64,000 nt of DNA, from the NCBI GenBank assembly GCA_035048485.1, contig CM068592.1, forward strand, positions 34,534,501 through 34,598,500, read 5' to 3'. Origin of the DNA: Pteria penguin (lineage: Eukaryota > Mollusca > Bivalvia > Pterioida > Pteriidae). Both the position numbers and the translations under genes were made by a program. This document shows positions 12,001 to 21,864 of the stretch, one piece after another. Under the pieces are notes generated by a model. It ran no database searches and had not been told where the DNA came from. It worked only from the letters and a program-made list of their open reading frames with translations. Each line of letters starts with the position of its first letter. Position 1 is the first letter of the stretch.

Positions 12001-13803
12001 GTAGAGAACAAGGATCAACGATTTTCTCAAGACGAGAGGTCATAAAATCTTCTATGGAATTGTATTCTGGTATCAAAAATATGTTCAGCGACATCAACAT
12101 ACGTTAACCGTGCTCTGCCCGTCTGCAAGCGAGCTTAGATCCTTGATCTGTTTTGCTCAGGACCATGTCTCCTATAAAATATTTGGATAACGCCCGTCAT
12201 AAGGTCTTCTGCTCTTTATTCGGCGTGTAACTCTCTAGTAATAGTCTGCATAAGGCTGTGGGGTACAATATAAGACATTTAATTTTTAGATGATCTAGGG
12301 GACATGCTATCGATGTCGAAGGTCTTTAATTATTTTAGAACCTGACGAGATGAATTTCTCAGAATATTTGACCCTCCTTCGTCTGTACATTAGATCCTCG
12401 TTAAAACTGAGATGAGAAATTTCACTGGATACATATTTTTCGTAAGTGACATTTCTGACTTGAGAAGAAATGTCTGAATAAAATCTGTAGAATTTACCAA
12501 AATTTAAATGAAAATCTAAGAAGATTTTGTTTATCAATGGGATAGGTAAATCAAGTGATATATTTGCCCTTGAATAAAATCACACAGTTGGAAAAACACA
12601 CATATAAAATGAATTTTATCTGCATAAAGTTTTAGATAATAAGTCATTTATTCTGATGATGGTTATTAACTGCAGCTGTTAACGTACTTTGGACTAAGGA
12701 TGGGTATAACCGGTCGTTAGGCAATCGTTATGCTTAATCCACTTCGACACATGAAACCATTTCGGTTTCTCCAGATGTGCCAAAAAAGTTCCTTCTTATG
12801 TAGAATACAGATACGTTTCAAAAAGATGGCGTTGGACTAAATGTATTTGCAATTAACTTTCTTCGATACTCATTCGAGAGGCAAATACACATATTGTTAA
12901 AAATGATGGCAGTTCATATTCTATATGGGAATCGAACTGAATTAAAATCAAAGAGTTTGTGTGCTGCTTTATATGTCCATGTTTTGCATGACCGCAAATG
13001 GTTTGTCATGCAGATTGTTCTTTTTTATCTTTACTTCATTCAAAAGAATGTACTTGCATGTTAAATTTAAATGAAACACAAAGACATGAAGTAGTTGACC
13101 ATTTCATGCTCCCGAATTTCGATGAATATTTTGTCTTGTTTCTATGTTTCTTGTCTATCGGTAATGTTTACCTTGCCAGTAACTTTTGAATTGTAAAACA
13201 TGAATGATTTTCATTTTTAATTTGATCATTCTACCAAAGAAGCCCATTAAAGGGACAATACCGTAGAGATGCCTGACGGCATTTGAATAATATTAATACA
13301 TATTCCTAAGAATGAATATTAGTATGAGACCTTTGTTTTTGATAATATTCTATTTTGTTATTGCAGAGTTATGGTACATTGCAGATGCTTGAAATAGCCT
13401 TTATTCAAGCATATATTATCTCTCATCTCATAATAACTCAAGGTTAACCTGCTCCAAACCGGCCATTTACTCCAACAAATATTTAAACAAAGTATTCAGT
13501 GGCAATATTATGTTGTATTTCCGTGCTGTGTTTATATCGTTTATTTCTCTAAGGACAAGCCGGAACTAAAAGGCCAGAAGTATTTAGGTTTACGAAGAAT
13601 AGTAATAACTAAAAAAATGACCATGTTCTTGGTTCACATCATTTTCAGAGTCAGGGTGCCAGTGGGGAGGAAAGATCTACAAGAACGGAACTGTTGGAAT
13701 ATGTGTTGATGGGTGTAATCGCTGCTCTTGTACAATTTGGAATGGCAGCGTTGGAGTTGGAAAGACATTGGTAGGTTGCAGTGATTCACATTTCTGCTCC
13801 TGA
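9005..13803 (+). CDS. Three-exon gene for a small secreted VWC-like cysteine-rich protein (in-frame TGA in exon 2)
   Basis: Spliced model 9005-9062, 10657-10896, 13649-13803. Exon 1 encodes a signal peptide, and exons 2 and 3 encode cysteine-rich VWC-like segments. Both introns are phase 1 and both joins keep the frame (TAC-GCA, ATA-GAG), which is hard to get by chance. A TATA box and initiator precede the ATG, and AATAAA follows the stop by about 45 nt. Intron 1 holds a family A Penelope-like fragment; intron 2 holds a family B fragment. The frame is broken once, by TGA at 10830-10832. The coding pattern resumes at once on the far side with four more cysteines in exon 2. Small VWC-type proteins of invertebrates are secreted and some are immune or stress induced; that role here is inference. 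It could be a recent pseudogene, a truncated isoform, a readthrough gene or a sequencing error. Confidence 0.62.
9540..10556 (+). mobile_element. Penelope-like family A fragment in intron 1 of the secreted-protein gene
   Basis: Open for 171 codons from 9572: MLNFLIDNIFVVFGGKVFQQ, then the RT active region GIPMGTNCAPLLADIFLYSYE and YRYIDDLLSINN, DKRDDFNFAITNFPF, and YGVFISQLIRYS. A frameshift near 10060 moves to LNQGY...LRKFYGRYETLI, ending at about 10240. The 3'UTR has the structured module and ends near CCATCAT at 10556. The 5' half of the element is missing, as is common for this class. An inverted copy of its 3' 530 bp is at 45236-45765. Confidence 0.75.
10356..10445 (+). repeat. 95-nt structured module, family A copy
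   Basis: ATATGTGA (10359-10366) pairs with TCACATAT (10435-10442), extended by G-C and G-U pairs. The GGAGA/TCTCC hairpin at about 10385-10401 and the GGGCACCTGATCTCAC block are intact. Confidence 0.75.
10657..10896 (+). CDS. Exon 2: VWC-like domain interrupted by TGA
   Basis: The acceptor is GGCATTAG|CA at 10655-10656 and the donor G|GTAACA at 10897, so the exon is symmetric 1-1. It reads 57 codons with cysteines in LCTS, ECRF and YCKE, then TGA at 10830-10832. It then continues in the same frame with KCPTVACN, GEDGCLQC and I before the donor. The CP-x-x-x-C and C-x-x-C spacing resembles the second half of a VWC domain. Seven cysteines are visible. The TGA is one base from TGC or TGT, but alignment to a generic VWC pattern puts it at a non-cysteine position. 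Confidence 0.6.
11720..12540 (-). mobile_element. Penelope-like family B 3' fragment in intron 2 of the secreted-protein gene
   Basis: Minus-strand C-terminal domain around 12307-12537 (EKFISSGSKIIKDL, LMYRRRRVK), then the 3'UTR with GCGAGCTTAGATCCTTGATC and GGTTTACTGACGCCC, ending at the GAGAAGACAG terminus near 11730. Confidence 0.65.
12541..13640. other. Intron sequence, no feature seen
   Basis: Between the family B fragment and exon 3 of the secreted-protein gene. No exon-like frame with splice sites or known repeat was recognised. Confidence 0.45.
13649..13803 (+). CDS. Exon 3: VWC-like C-terminal domain
   Basis: The acceptor CATTTTCAG lies at 13640-13648, after a pyrimidine-containing tract. 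The exon reads 50 full codons to TGA at 13801-13803. It has the typical start of a VWC domain: GC, then GGKIYKNGT, then C-VDG-C-NR-C-S-C, a Trp-Asn-Gly turn, and two final cysteines (GC and FC). The first codon is completed by the phase 1 base of exon 2. This is the most domain-like exon of the gene. Confidence 0.65.
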
Positions 13804-13849
13804 AGAGTAAACTGACGCAGAAAGCAAAATGAAGGATACACAATGCATT

Positions 13850-13855
13850 AATAAA
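13850..13855 (+). terminator. Poly(A) signal of the secreted-protein gene
   Basis: AATAAA lies 47 nt after the TGA of exon 3. The implied 3'UTR is short, too short for an obvious SECIS element. Confidence 0.5.
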
Positions 13856-13944
13856 CGTATCAAAATTGAGACCGTTTTGCTACTATTCATTAATTAAATT
13901 AATTATCATAGAAATTGTGAAAAAGACTAAAAAATATTTAACAA

Positions 13945-14139
13945 AACATGATGATGATAATGATAATGATTATGATGATGAGGATGATGATGATGATGAT
14001 AATGATGATGATGATAATAATGATGATGATAAAAATATCAATAATGTAAAGATATCATTACAATTATTATCATGATATATAATTAATATGATGCTGCTGC
14101 TACTACTACTACTACTACAATAATAGTTATAGTAGTATC

Positions 14140-14200
<61 letters not shown>
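13945..14200. repeat. GAT-type and AAT-type microsatellites
   Basis: (GATGAT)-like run at 13945-14035, TAC repeats near 14100 and (AAT)n at 14139-14198. An apparent acidic ORF here is only repeat translation. The (AAT)n run abuts the 3' end of a family A fragment. Confidence 0.9.
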
Positions 14201-14204
14201 TCAT

Positions 14205-14590
14205 ATTCAGACAAATGCAAACCGCAATAAAATCGGGGTGAGACCAAGGGCCTGGGAGGAGTAAGCGTCCCTTGTTACATGCAACACCCGTCGCAAAAGT
14301 CCTGCAACAACCTTTCAAGTCGAAGAGATAAATACATAAATATACACGCACGACCACACGACGGAAACAAGAAAACGAAATCAAGTTTTCCCATTCAAGG
14401 CAAGAAATGCTGCCTAACTGAAATTCCAGTGTCGGAAACGCACGTGAACAAATGTCTGTATATATATACATATTATATCAAATCTAGTATAGTCAAAAAG
14501 TTAAGATGGTTATTTGGAATGGTCAGGTCCCAAAATATCGGTTAACATTCTTGAAAGAGGAATCTGAAATTGCACTAGATCCCTATATCG
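14205..14590 (-). mobile_element. 3' end of a family A Penelope-like element, inverted
   Basis: Reverse-complement match to 6790-7290: TAGGGATCTAGTGCAATTT, GTTAACCGATATT, GGAATTTCAGTTAGGCAGCA, then the 95-nt module. It lacks the long (TA)n found in the plus copy. Confidence 0.75.
14210..14305 (-). repeat. 95-nt structured module in the inverted family A end
   Basis: GACTTTTGCGACGGGTG pairs partly with GGTTTGCATTTGTC; a G-U pair replaces a G-C pair seen in the copy at 7185. The central GGGACGCTTACTCCTCCC block is conserved. Confidence 0.65.
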
Positions 14591-14792
14591 ATATATTCAA
14601 AGATATTCAAATCATATACTGAATGTAAATGATTGAAGTGAACCAATATAATAATATCATCATTATTATTATCATGATATATAATTAATATGATGATAAT
14701 CATGATGATGATGACGATGCTGATGCCAGTACTACTACTACTACCTGATGGTAATAATAAAAATAATAATAATGAAAATGATAATAATAATA

Positions 14793-14974
14793 ATAAGAAG
14801 AAGAAGAAGAAGAAAAAGAAGGAGAAGTAAAAGAAGAAGAAGAATAGGAAGCGAAAGAAGAAGAAGAAGAAGAAGAAGAAGAAGAAGAAGAAGAAGAAGG
14901 AGAAGAAGAAGAAGAAGAAAAAGAAGAAGAAGAGGAAGAAGAAGAAGAAAGAGGAAGAGAAGATGAAGAAGAAG
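14793..14974. repeat. (GAA)n microsatellite
   Basis: About 180 bp of GAA with interruptions. It gives spurious poly-Arg, poly-Phe, poly-Ser and poly-Leu frames. Confidence 0.95.
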
Positions 14975-15569
14975 AGAGAATGAACAGAATTGCAAAAAAA
15001 AAAAACCAAATTCGAAGTCGATCCCTAGTCGACGCAAGATAAAGATAGCTGTTGATGTTCCTATCAAATGATGTTAAATCGAACAAAGACTATGTCTATT
15101 TATGGAAATATGTTCAAATCATCGACTAAATGTAAATAACTGAAGTGAACCTAAACAGCGCCTTACAGTAATGCATCCGTCAGTTGTCCTTTGGAGTGTC
15201 CTTTCAATACTTCCGTGTCCGTAAGGACTAAGTAATTCTCCAATCTGTCCGTTCATGCTGTTAATTATCAATTGCTTTCTGGGCTTTTGAAACATCCATG
15301 CATTGTCTATAGTCTTTTTAAACTTAATATGACAAAGTGTTCTGGAGTGTCCGAGAACAGAACAATGAATTTTGAAATTATGTATTCTGTCTTCATAATT
15401 TTATGTAGTGATATTCCATATATCATGATAATTAATACGTGTTCTATCATTTGCAGTATAAACTGGTACAAATATTTTAATAACCAAAGGGTTACTACAA
15501 AAGTTTACTATAATCATATGTATAACAAAATATAAACTGTTTCACTATCAATGTGACACATCACCACGA

Positions 15570-15660
15570 AGACTAAATATCAGGGAGGAGAGTTCAAGTG
15601 CCCGGGAAAAGTAAGTGTCCCCTGTTTAGCAAACAAAACCCACCATGAAATGGTTATGAA
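15570..15660 (-). repeat. Degraded copy of the 95-nt structured module
   Basis: Contains AAGTGCCCGGGAAAAGTAAG and GTCCCCTGTTTAGC followed by ACCCACCATGAAATGG, matching the minus-strand consensus of the module. The outer stem is poorly kept. Confidence 0.45.
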
Positions 15661-15829
15661 ATAAGATCCAGATGTACAAAATATTTCAACGTTACACATT
15701 CTACACTTGTGTGGAAACTGGGACAACCAATTGTTGCATTTCACAGAACAAACCCTTTCCTTTGAATAACATTTCTCCCTCTTAACTAACAATCAATTAT
15801 TATCAATTGTGTACATAAATGTTACACAT

Positions 15830-16810
15830 ACATGTAACTAAAAATATTAATAATTTTTTTTTATTTGTTTTTGTATTATTATGAAAGGAATTTCATGCCT
15901 CGATTTCATATATCAACTTTTCGATCTTATTGACATATTTATGACACATTTAGATTTCTAAACAATGTATTAAAACTCGATAAATCTGAATTCAAAAGAC
16001 ACTTTTAATGATATTTATTTATCTACCTGAACTTCAGGTAAACAAAGACCGTCTATCTGTTGAGCTATCTTGGACATACACATTGAAATTATGACAACAA
16101 TACACAAACTAGAATTAATGATAAATGCGACAACTTCAGATTTCCTATTGTACATTAGACGATGATGTCTGTCATCTCCCATCATATGGTATATAAACAT
16201 GTATTCCTCGATTTGCTGGCGCTGGTACCGACGTTTTAGTTCCCATTCAAAACAAGTTTCAGGTTTCAAAATTCGGTTTCCGATCATTTTATTTCATAAG
16301 ATTTATGAATAGTAACTTCATTCGACAGTATGGCCCTGAGGTTTTCTCGCAAGTCTTGTTTTTGGTTTGATTTACCTTGCGCGCTGCATTCTGAGAAACA
16401 GAATTGCGCAGACTTTATAAAGGGTCTTGTCTGAAGGGAATTATCAAAGGATATAAGGTCCTGAACGTTGTCCCCTCTGACTCTTTTTGGGACTCCTTAC
16501 GATCTTGGACATTTGCTTATTTTTGACAGACATAACATGAATGGTTAAGGATGAAGTCTCTTTATATTTTTAATATGATTTTTATTCCATAAAAAATATT
16601 TGTACTCGTGTTCTTATGACCTCTCAACATGAGAATTATGTGGGTTCTTGTTCTGTTTATGGAGGTGAATCTGTACAGTTTTAAATGTGTCGTCTTTGAC
16701 TGAATTTCTTTCGTGGTGATTGGGAGGGTGGATCCGTTAACTTGTTAACTACACCTAATGATTGGCACCTCAAGTAACCGTCTGAAATCGGTATCACAAC
16801 TGCATTACAA
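15830..16810 (+). mobile_element. Penelope-like family B RT and 3'UTR remnant (in duplication copy 2)
   Basis: Broken RT: FDLI, then SEFK, DIYLSELQ and, near 16130-16195, FPIV-x-LDDDVCHLPSYGIY, equivalent to the region before the thumb in the copy at 49562-50389. The 3'UTR at 16710-16810 keeps GATTGGGAGGGTGGATCCG and ATCGGTATCACAACTG. Many stops and frameshifts, no coding capacity. Confidence 0.62.
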
Positions 16811-17061
16811 TCGAATATTTTTGAGATTTCGATTAGTTACTTATTCTCGTATGCTCTACATGTCCGTGGCGAATATGAAAAGAGATGGAAAATTGATTTT
16901 TCCACCTATAACTATACGTTATGTTGTCGGTATAATTTCTCACTGTCAATTTCTTGTGTAGAGAACTGCTCGCAATCTGCAATAAATCAGCTTTCCATTT
17001 TCCCACTCAGACATCCCTATTTTAAATTACGTATTCTGAATACCGTTTTTAAATATATCTG

Positions 17062-17338
17062 AAGACGGCGTGGCTTAGTGGTATCACGCTGGATTCCTGA
17101 TCGGGAGGCCGGGGTTCGATTCCCACTCTGGTCATGCCGGTGTCCTGTCTTTCGGATGAGACAGTAAAAACCGAGGCCCCGTGTCGTGGTATGCATGGCA
17201 CGTTAAAGATACCTCACTGCTTCGGGTGGGTCCGTTGCAAAGGTCAAAATTTGTATGCCCCGCATCAGGCAGATGCCGTCACCATATACGTGAAATATTC
17301 GTGGTGTTACGTTAAACAAAAATCAATGAATCAATCAT
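17062..17338 (+). mobile_element. V-SINE (RUDI-type), near full length
   Basis: tRNA-derived head with box A-like TGGCTTAGTGG and box B GGTTCGATTCC. It is followed by the V-domain (TTTCGGATGAGACAGTAAAA, CCGAGGCCCCGTGTC), a CACTGCTTCGGGTGGGTCC segment, and a 3' tail GTTAAACAAAAATCAATGA. The V-domain identifies the superfamily; RUDI is the described molluscan member. Confidence 0.8.
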
Positions 17339-17393
17339 TAAATATATCTGAGAATAAATTCTTAAGATGAATATTGTTTAACATATACCTATA

Positions 17394-17399
17394 TTTATT
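17394..17399 (-). terminator. Poly(A) signal of the TIR-propeller gene
   Basis: AATAAA on the minus strand, seven bases after the TAA stop at 17409-17407. The 3'UTR would be very short. A V-SINE (17062-17338) sits immediately downstream. Confidence 0.45.
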
Positions 17400-17406
17400 T
17401 TACATT

Positions 17407-18431
17407 TTACATTGGCGGAAGGTGAGTTATTTGATATACGGTTGCAAATTTGCGTTTTTTGCAAAAATAATTGTAACATAAAAGAAGTTTATTTTCATCA
17501 CCACCGTTTGTAAAATGGGAAATTCCGTTTGGCTGCCCACCTTCAAGTTCCTCCTCCCCCAGAAGAGTTCCTCTATGTATGCCATCTTGAGTGATCATGG
17601 TAACTGTTTTTGAGGTAAGATCTGTCACGCATATAACATTACTGATTTGTGCAAGGGTAGACGGACGACCTGGTAGCGGGCATCGCCATAAAGTCTCAGA
17701 TTGGTAATTTATGCACATAACTCCTTTCATTTCCCTAAATAAAGGAAAATATATCGCTTCTGTACGCCTATCTAACTTTATATCCCAGCCTATTTCAATC
17801 TTCCGTCGGTCAATATTGTCCAAATGAATTACGTTTGCCGGCTTTCCGTCTAGCTCCAGAAGGGTTATTACATAATCTCTTCGATGCATTATACCAAAAT
17901 ATCTTCCATTAAAATGCATGGCTTCTCCCGTCCAATGAATGTTATACGATTCACTATTCCTCAAAATCTGATTGCCGTCTGCTTTCCATAAATACACTTT
18001 CTTGCCGAATCCGCAAGTTGCGAATTCGTTTCTGTAGAATACTGTGATACCCCATGTTTCCTGTTGGTTGTCGATTGTATGTAAACACGTGCCATCTTCG
18101 GAATATAATTTCAGAAGTCTATTATCCTTGTCAACCACGACCAGTCTGTTCTGGGGCAAACCAATTATCCCTGTGATATTTGGAGCCTGTTTGTCCTGTA
18201 CACTATTGACCGGAAATTCGGTAGATTTTTCAGTTCTGATATCGATCATGCGCATGTTTGTGTCAACTTCTTTGATGAGAATTCGCATCTGAGTTTCGAA
18301 ACTATCTTCGTCAGTAAAGTCGATCAATGTCCGATTCTGCACGACCTGTTTTACCCAGTCAGTTCCGAAGTAATCCGGCTCCAATTGTAAAACGATAATC
18401 TTTTTATGAAGCTGATGGGACAGTTCTCCTT
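17407..18431 (-). CDS. Terminal exon: end of TIR domain and beta-propeller
   Basis: Acceptor GTTTTGCAG lies just before 18431. The exon opens with GELSHQLHKKIIVLQLEP, the last helix and strand of a TIR domain, followed by about 40 linker residues. About 240 residues then form repeated beta-propeller blades, for example IIGLPQNRLVVVDKDNRLL, VYLWKADGN, AIYFPLFREMKGV and NVICVTDLTSKTV. It ends ITHLPPM-TAA. The open frame continues upstream into the intron, so the ATG at 18525 is not the real start. A degraded duplicate of this exon lies at 2046-2626. Confidence 0.7.
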
Positions 18432-19894
18432 CTGCAAAACACAATATAAATATGCATATATTGTTTATTGCACATATTTGTATATCAGTTAAAAATTCCA
18501 AAGTGAGATTTTGCTCATTGATCACTTCAAGAATAAGTTATATAAATAAAATCTCATCCCTGTTTTTCAACTTGTTGTTTTTCTACCTTTTCTGATGATG
18601 TAAAAATGAGAGCCAAAATCCTAAAAAAGTATTTGCTTTCATCCATATATAGAACTGTAGTAAACGAAGTTCAAATAACGAAAACAGCCCTATGCAGAGA
18701 CAACATGTTGACAACATGTTGTCACTACAAGACGTCATTAATTATTGTTTGGACTAACAAACTCATGTGCTAGAAAAGTCGCGTGCGTATTTAACAGGGG
18801 AAGATGGACCCGTAAACCGGATAACCACACCAATTGAGTACCGTTTGTTACTCAACTGACCTCCCCTAAGTCGGTATTGCATCTGTCGTAAAATTGATAT
18901 TTTGTAATCTCATTCCATGGAATGCATTATTTGTCACCAAGTTTTATTGTACATCTCCATGTTGACTTCTTCCCTACATTTAAGTCAGATGTTGTTCCCT
19001 TTCGTTTACACATGTCCATCAAATTCATTTTGTTGTACTATTGATACTGGTTTTTTGCACTATTTGTCACAAAATAAATGAATTCATAGTAGAAATAATT
19101 TTCAAAATTTCATACCTCACTGAAATGCCGACATATCTCACTGGAATGCCGACATATGTCATTGAGATGCCGACTGATCTCATTCTTAGATGGTGATTAA
19201 ACACCTTACATAACAGTGAACACATTAATCTCAAAAACAAATCATTCTAACTTGAAATTTATATTTTGACATATTCTGTTCTGTTGTTGGTTGGTTGAAT
19301 GGTGTGTTACGTCACTTTTAACAATTTTTCAGCTATGTCACGACATGGAAGCAGGAGGTAACCAACTTCTTAAACATAGTAGCGCAATCCGGGAATTGAA
19401 CCCGAATCGTCGGTGCCGCAAGCCAAGCGCTGAACAACTACACCATGCATGCCCCTTATTCTGTTCTACGCATATTAACTGATATTTATCATGGAAGATC
19501 CCCTATTTAAATTGAATTTAGATAGACTTAACTTAAAACACCTCCAGTGTCTCAAATAATGTCATTTTAAGTATCAACGATAGGCTCTTCTCATTATCTA
19601 CATGAATTTCCATGAATATCCCTTCATGAATATTCGTTAAGCGCTTGGCTTGCGGCGCCGACGATCCGGTTTCGATTCCCGGGTTGAACCAGTATGTTTA
19701 AGAGGTTGGTTGCCTGCACTTCCATGTCGCGATATAACTGAAAAATTGTTGACATTAAAACACCAATCAACCAACCAACCAACTTAAGGAATATAAAAAC
19801 TATTACGATTTGTCGGTTGCACGGATTTAATGTCCCGGACAGAGTCAATCAGTAAGATAAACAGTCCAATAAAACTAGTGTAAACACAAATCAC

Positions 19895-19947
<53 letters not shown>

Positions 19948-20975
19948 GGTGGTTAATGAGATCATGTGACCCAGACATACCTCATGTCGGCTAACCACGC
20001 CAGTGTTATATGAGCTTACAGCCAAATATGGGTATGAAATAAATAAGAATTCAACTTTATCTGAACCATATATTACCTGTTTGACAGACGACATTTTCCC
20101 GGTATCTGCTCGATAGCCCGATGAGGACTAGACTAGAGCCCATTAGAGCAGTCTGATCTAAAGGTTTGATGGTGCCCTTGACGGGATCGATGTCAATAGA
20201 AACTCGTATCCCATATTCTTCAAGTCTGTCCTTTATTTTAACGATTGTGTGCTTATGCTTCCAGTCGTAGCTCAGAAACACATATCCTATAAGATGAAAG
20301 AGAGAACATTATTGGTTTAAGTTATCAAATTATTGGTTTTCCTCTTATTAACATGATATTGACTAGAATTTAGTGATGATGACATACTATTAGTCGACGA
20401 ATAACACTTGTTTTCGCTTTGGGGACAGCCATATTTTCCGGTTTGCCGTATCTCAGCTTCGAATTAAAATTTGACAGATATAATATACTTAGCACTAGGT
20501 GATCGATCTAGTGCCGAGTTGATTATTTCGGCTATGAGGTTTACAATTCCATAAATTTGTGTAATTCGACATAAAAACGGCATAAAAATTAAAATGTTTC
20601 GAATGAATTGTATGGTGCTACCTTCGGAATTTTAGTTTCATTTCATATTGATAATATATGAGAAAAAAATGTAGTGGTGTACTTAGTTTTGGAAAATTAA
20701 AAGAAAGATAAAGAAGCAAAAACAAAAAATAAAGATAAAATAATAAATAAATAAAAAATAAAGAAAGTAAAGTTGAAAAACTCGAAATTTAATATTTATA
20801 TTATCTTTTTGTGTAGTTACTTCTTCAGACACTTTTCTTTTTATATTATTGAAGAGGGATAAATTCATTAAAGTATATAGATAATATATCCTGACCAGTT
20901 CTAAGTTCCCGGATGGTGGATGTAGTTGACTGAGTCGACTTCCGTGATGTATATGACGCAGCTGACTTGACAGAC
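17407..20975 (-). CDS. TIR domain plus NHL-like beta-propeller protein, 3' part of the gene
   Basis: Minus-strand model with exons 20975-20896 (linker), 20286-20077 (TIR, first half) and 18431-17407 (end of TIR plus beta-propeller). TIR to propeller is joined through phase 1 (ACA-GAA), and linker to TIR through phase 1 (ACT-GGA). TIR domains mediate signalling by oligomerisation, and some hydrolyse NAD. NHL-like propellers bind proteins or RNA. Bivalves have large families mixing such modules, so an innate immune sensor or adaptor role is likely but inferred. The upstream part is not certain: an exon at 25960-25691 may belong to it. The 22-bp minisatellite at 21865-22990 would lie in the intron between them. 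Confidence 0.6.
18432..19110. other. Intron of the TIR-propeller gene with a family B fragment at 18790-18895
   Basis: The fragment is plus-strand 3'UTR (GGACCCGTAAACCGGATAACC, AAGTCGGTATTGCATC). A small perfect dyad, GACAACATGTTG repeated, lies at 18700-18723. No exon seen. Confidence 0.5.
19115..19182. repeat. Short tandem repeat, about 26 bp, three copies
   Basis: TCACTGAAATGCCGACATAT, TCACTGGAATGCCGACATAT and TCATTGAGATGCCGACTGAT follow one another. Confidence 0.8.
19270..19455 (-). mobile_element. tRNA-derived SINE, family 2, inverted
   Basis: Minus-strand head with box B-like GGGTTCAATTCCCGG and a tail with TTTAAGAAGTTGGTTACCTC, CCATGTCGTGAC and TTGGTTGG. Same family as 19629, 29773 and 34191. 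Confidence 0.7.
19629..19783 (+). mobile_element. tRNA-derived SINE, family 2
   Basis: TTAAGCGCTTGGCTTGCGGC, CGATTCCCGGGTTG, TGTTTAAGAGGTTGGT, CCATGTCGCGATATAACTG, ending in (CAAC)n. Lies in the TIR gene intron. Confidence 0.75.
19892..19954. repeat. (GAT)n-(GGT)n microsatellite
   Basis: ATG/GAT repeats run directly into GGT repeats. The apparent poly-His and poly-Ile frames are artefacts. Confidence 0.95.
20077..20286 (-). CDS. TIR domain exon, N-terminal half
   Basis: The acceptor CATCTTATAG precedes 20286 and the donor CAG|GTAATA follows 20077. The exon encodes the classic TIR start (YVFLSYDW), an amphipathic helix with DRLEEYGIRVSID, the BB-loop region, then SSLVLIGLSSRYREN and a Cys typical of the end of strand D. 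The domain is finished by the next exon. The C-Q-T-E-G-E-L stretch across the junction aligns with the usual W-C-x-x-E-L; whether the catalytic Glu is kept is not certain. Confidence 0.72.
20896..20975 (-). CDS. Candidate Ser/Thr-rich linker exon upstream of the TIR exon
   Basis: Reads as a Ser/Thr/Lys-rich segment (SAASYTSRKSTQSTTST) ending in IRELRT. The donor is G|GTCAGG at 20895-20890, phase 1, which fits the TIR exon. Two acceptors are possible: TATTGTAG just before 20975, or an AG ten bases further in that would give a phase 0 entry matching the exon at 25691. No domain is recognised. Support rests on splice sites and phase only. Confidence 0.4.
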
Positions 20976-21864
20976 CTACAATACGAATCACGTGACAATG
21001 ATACAAAGAATAAATTTCTGAATTATAAATGATCCTTCCACTATTAATAAAAAACGTGACAATCACAGCATTTAAATTGTTGTATTTGTTGAGACATAAA
21101 CCATTTGTCGGGAGTTTTGTTGTACTTCTATTGATGTCATCACCTTGTTTTGTTACAGGGTGAATTATATTTGATGAATAAATAACTTAAACAAATTATT
21201 ATGATAGATAAATATATATAACAGCATTCAATTGCTTTTCCGACAAAATATGAACACTCCCTTCTGAATAATCGGGCTCCTCGGAAGGCGCTAGCCCCAT
21301 CTTTCCCAATAATAATACAGCGCATGGTTAGAATTTTATCGTTATATCAGACAAATATCTGTATACAGTGTACATTTTCTGTACCCCCTTTTAATTAAAT
21401 TCCGACAGGCCTGATACTTCATCCCAAGAGATTTGATCTATGTCCGGCTCTATAAACCATAAACTGAGGAAATACTTTAAGAGTAAATTATTTCATTTTG
21501 ATTCTTTCCAACGTCAATAAAACATGTTTGCATCATAACTCACTTTGATTTATGACTGAAATTAAATTCTGTTAAATTCAAATAGTAGCTATTAATTAAT
21601 TTTAAATTAGAAAAGTTAAAAATATGAGTTTTCTCAGTTTGTGGTGGCGGAGGAAACTCTGTTTTAAAATACAACTTTTCAACATCATACTTTGGAGAAA
21701 ATGCAAAATGACACGATAAATATCGTATAAATTGGGCACGTCTTGCCATAATACTTTTAAATTAGTTGTACTACAAGCTACCTCTCTAAGAGTCGTGTGA
21801 TTATGTTTGTTTATCTAAAACCCTTGTAATTCTAGATCTGCGATGTCATTAATGTAGAACAGAA

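Larger units (their letters stand above)
15290..17972 (+). repeat. Segmental duplication, copy 2, including the functional propeller exon end
   Basis: Direct-orientation partner of 1-2603. Landmarks in order are the CATCCATGCATTG start, a degraded 95-nt module (15570-15660), a family B Penelope-like RT remnant (15830-16810) and the 3' end of the TIR-propeller gene. Because the retroelement is in both copies, it inserted before the duplication. Confidence 0.72.

Noticed and set aside
12998..13189. Extra exon in intron 2 of the secreted-protein gene
   Set aside because: The frame begins without an acceptor, and adding it would break the matching phases.
13866..14075. Acidic Asp/Asn-rich ORF
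   Set aside because: Translation of a GAT microsatellite, downstream of a poly(A) signal.
14575..15086. Poly-Phe, poly-Ser, poly-Leu and poly-Arg ORFs
   Set aside because: Microsatellite (GAA)n read in different frames.
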